Assembly (NCBI RefSeq): GCF_000499785.1
Contig: NZ_HG726024.1
Span: 62,001-126,000, forward strand
Direction of reading: 5' to 3'
From: Bacteroides neonati
GTDB lineage: Bacteria; Bacteroidota; Bacteroidia; Bacteroidales; Bacteroidaceae
DNA: 64,000 bases
Shown here: positions 62,655 to 64,000 of the stretch, in pieces
Numbering within the stretch: the stretch's first letter is position 1
Layout: each line of letters opens with the position of its first letter
Translations under genes and position numbers: made by a program
The notes under the pieces: model-generated
Seen by the model: the letters and a program-made list of their open reading frames with translations, nothing else
Database searches by the model: none
Told to the model about the DNA's origin: nothing

Positions 62655-64000
62655 ATGAGTCGGATTTTTATTTTTATAGTGATGATAAGTACTTACCTTC
62701 CGGTACAAGCGCAAAATAAGGCGGCAAGTACTATTAAAGAACAAATGGAATTTGTTCATAAGACTCACAAGGTGAATTTCATCTATGACTCCTCCTTGAA
62801 TTTGAATCATACCTATGAGGGAAAAACACTTCAGGGACTTAATCTGGAGTTGAGCTTGCGAGAATTATTTAAAAAAACGGATATAAAGTGGGAAGTCAGA
62901 GGCAAATATGTATTACTTAAAAAAAAGAAATCGTTTACTGCCAGTGGATACGTTTTTCAAGAGAATGGCGAACCATTAATTAATGCGACAATCAAGGATA
63001 TGGAGCTTGGAGTAGGAACACTTAGTAATGAATTTGGCTTTTTCAGCATTACCCTGCCGGAAGATAAGCGCATTCTTCATATTACTTACGTTGGTTTTGG
63101 AGAAAAGACAGAGAATATAGATTTAAATCAAAATAAGATGTTGAAGATTTATCTGAAAGAAGATTATTCATTGGATGAAGTAGTGATTGTAGGTGATCTG
63201 AATTCACCCATCCACACTACCCAGGCTGGAAAAGTATCTCTGGACGCACGTAGTTTGCAGACAGAATATGCTATGTTCAGCTCTCCAGATGTGGTAAAGG
63301 CACTTCAAAACCTGCCGGGAGTAGCTTTCGGTACAGAGTTGACCTCCGGGCTTTACGTTCACGGTGGTAACAATGATGAGAATTTATTTTTGCTTGACGG
63401 AACCCCGTTGTACCAAATCAACCATTTGGGAGGTTTATTTTCGGCATTCAATATTGATATTATTAAAAACATAGAGTTTTATAAAAGTGGATTTCCCGCC
63501 CGCTATGGTGGTTGCTTGTCTTCGGTAGTTGACGTAAGAACCAACGATGGTGATATGAAGGAACACCATGGGGCTTTTTCGATTGGATTATTGGATGGAA
63601 GAATTCAGTACGAAGGTCCGATTGTTAAAAACAAAACTTCTTTTAATATTGCCATGCGGAGAAGTTGGTTGGAAGCTTTTTCTTCTCCCATATTGTACTT
63701 TCGTAATAAATCTCGTGACGACAATAAATTGACCGGCAGATACGCCTTTCACGATATTAATGCCAAGATCACTCATTTTTTTTCTGATAAAAGCAAGGCA
63801 TATATTAGTCTTTACACAGGAAATGATATTGTAAAAATTGATAATAACCAATATTTTAATGACTATGCAGAGAACTCGAATGAAGAATTGTATAGATCAA
63901 AGTTCAACCTACAGTGGGGAAATTTAACAACGGCTGTACACTGGAACTATAATTTTTCTCCCAAATTGTTCGCTAATTTTGCAGGTGTGTATTCCCGTAA
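62655..64000 (+). CDS. TonB-dependent receptor with STN signalling domain (partial, cut by window end)
   Basis: 448 codons visible, open to the right edge with no stop. Signal peptide to about QAQNK, then an STN domain (about 25-88: FIYDSSLNLNHTYEGKTLQG), a carboxypeptidase-like regulatory domain (about 93-175: ASGYVFQENGEPLINATIKD) and the plug (about 185-300: VKALQNLPGVAFGTELTSGL, LLDGTPLYQINHLGG). The STN domain fits signalling to the FecR and sigma factor encoded just upstream. No SusD gene is visible; the substrate is unknown. Confidence 0.85.
   Translation, partial: MSRIFIFIVMISTYLPVQAQNKAASTIKEQMEFVHKTHKVNFIYDSSLNLNHTYEGKTLQGLNLELSLRELFKKTDIKWEVRGKYVLLKKKKSFTASGYVFQENGEPLINATIKDMELGVGTLSNEFGFFSITLPEDKRILHITYVGFGEKTENIDLNQNKMLKIYLKEDYSLDEVVIVGDLNSPIHTTQAGKVSLDARSLQTEYAMFSSPDVVKALQNLPGVAFGTELTSGLYVHGGNNDENLFLLDGTPLYQINHLGGLFSAFNIDIIKNIEFYKSGFPARYGGCLSSVVDVRTNDGDMKEHHGAFSIGLLDGRIQYEGPIVKNKTSFNIAMRRSWLEAFSSPILYFRNKSRDDNKLTGRYAFHDINAKITHFFSDKSKAYISLYTGNDIVKIDNNQYFNDYAENSNEELYRSKFNLQWGNLTTAVHWNYNFSPKLFANFAGVYSR

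Overview
The window looks like accessory DNA from a Bacteroidales genome (Bacteroides, Parabacteroides or a close relative). The evidence is: several promoters fit the Bacteroides pattern (TTTG, then about 20 bases, then TAnnTTTG); there is a CTnDOT-type tra operon with DUF4134/DUF4133/TraJ/K/M/N/O proteins; there is a BfmA/BtgA-type mobilization pair, IntDOT-like tyrosine recombinases and several Bacteroides-style single-domain HTH proteins; and the window ends in an ECF sigma / FecR / TonB receptor set.

Two mobile elements appear to lie back to back. Left part (about 1-25.4 kb, mostly minus strand): a four-gene ABC-three-component (ABC-3C) type conflict system with a PD-(D/E)xK nuclease and an NA37 nucleoid-associated protein (200-4805); a relaxase plus BfmA-like protein with a probable oriT (5.1-6.9 kb); a small HTH gene split by a complete group II intron (6882-9717); a frameshifted RteC-like regulator; an iron/siderophore-type uptake locus (two fused ABC exporters/importers, DUF4374 lipoprotein, TonB receptor, HU-like protein, DUF1858 protein, methyltransferase, two small unknown proteins and a TetR regulator with a palindromic operator); three small HTH/DUF3876 genes; a KAP-family P-loop NTPase; and a tyrosine integrase (24.0-25.3 kb).

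Between the two integrases lies a terminator and an 18-base stretch shaped like the 3' end of a tRNA, a likely attachment site. Right part (about 25.5-60 kb): a second, divergent recombinase, an IS982 remnant, a two-gene module (unknown protein plus HNH_5 nuclease), two HTH proteins, a RepA-like ATPase and a primase, a HipB/HipA toxin-antitoxin pair, then a defence-type block on the minus strand (TrlF-family PHP-ATPase; HD-Hsp90-like ATPase protein; XRE regulator) interspersed with broken pieces of a restriction/helicase gene. From 41.9 to 59.8 kb runs a continuous plus-strand conjugation operon ending in a VirD4-type coupling protein. No relaxase belonging to this second element is in the window.

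An intact IS982-family element with matching inverted repeats and a 7-bp target duplication (60150-61185) separates the transfer operon from an ECF sigma factor, a FecR anti-sigma factor and a TonB-dependent receptor that runs off the right edge.

The most interesting point is at 38.0-40.7 kb. Two unrelated large defence-type genes each begin directly after a copy of the same 29-base segment, which is the 3' end of a helicase gene whose N- and C-terminal scraps are still present. This looks like a place where downstream gene cassettes are swapped behind a restriction-helicase gene. All calls are from reading the sequence; no database search was run.
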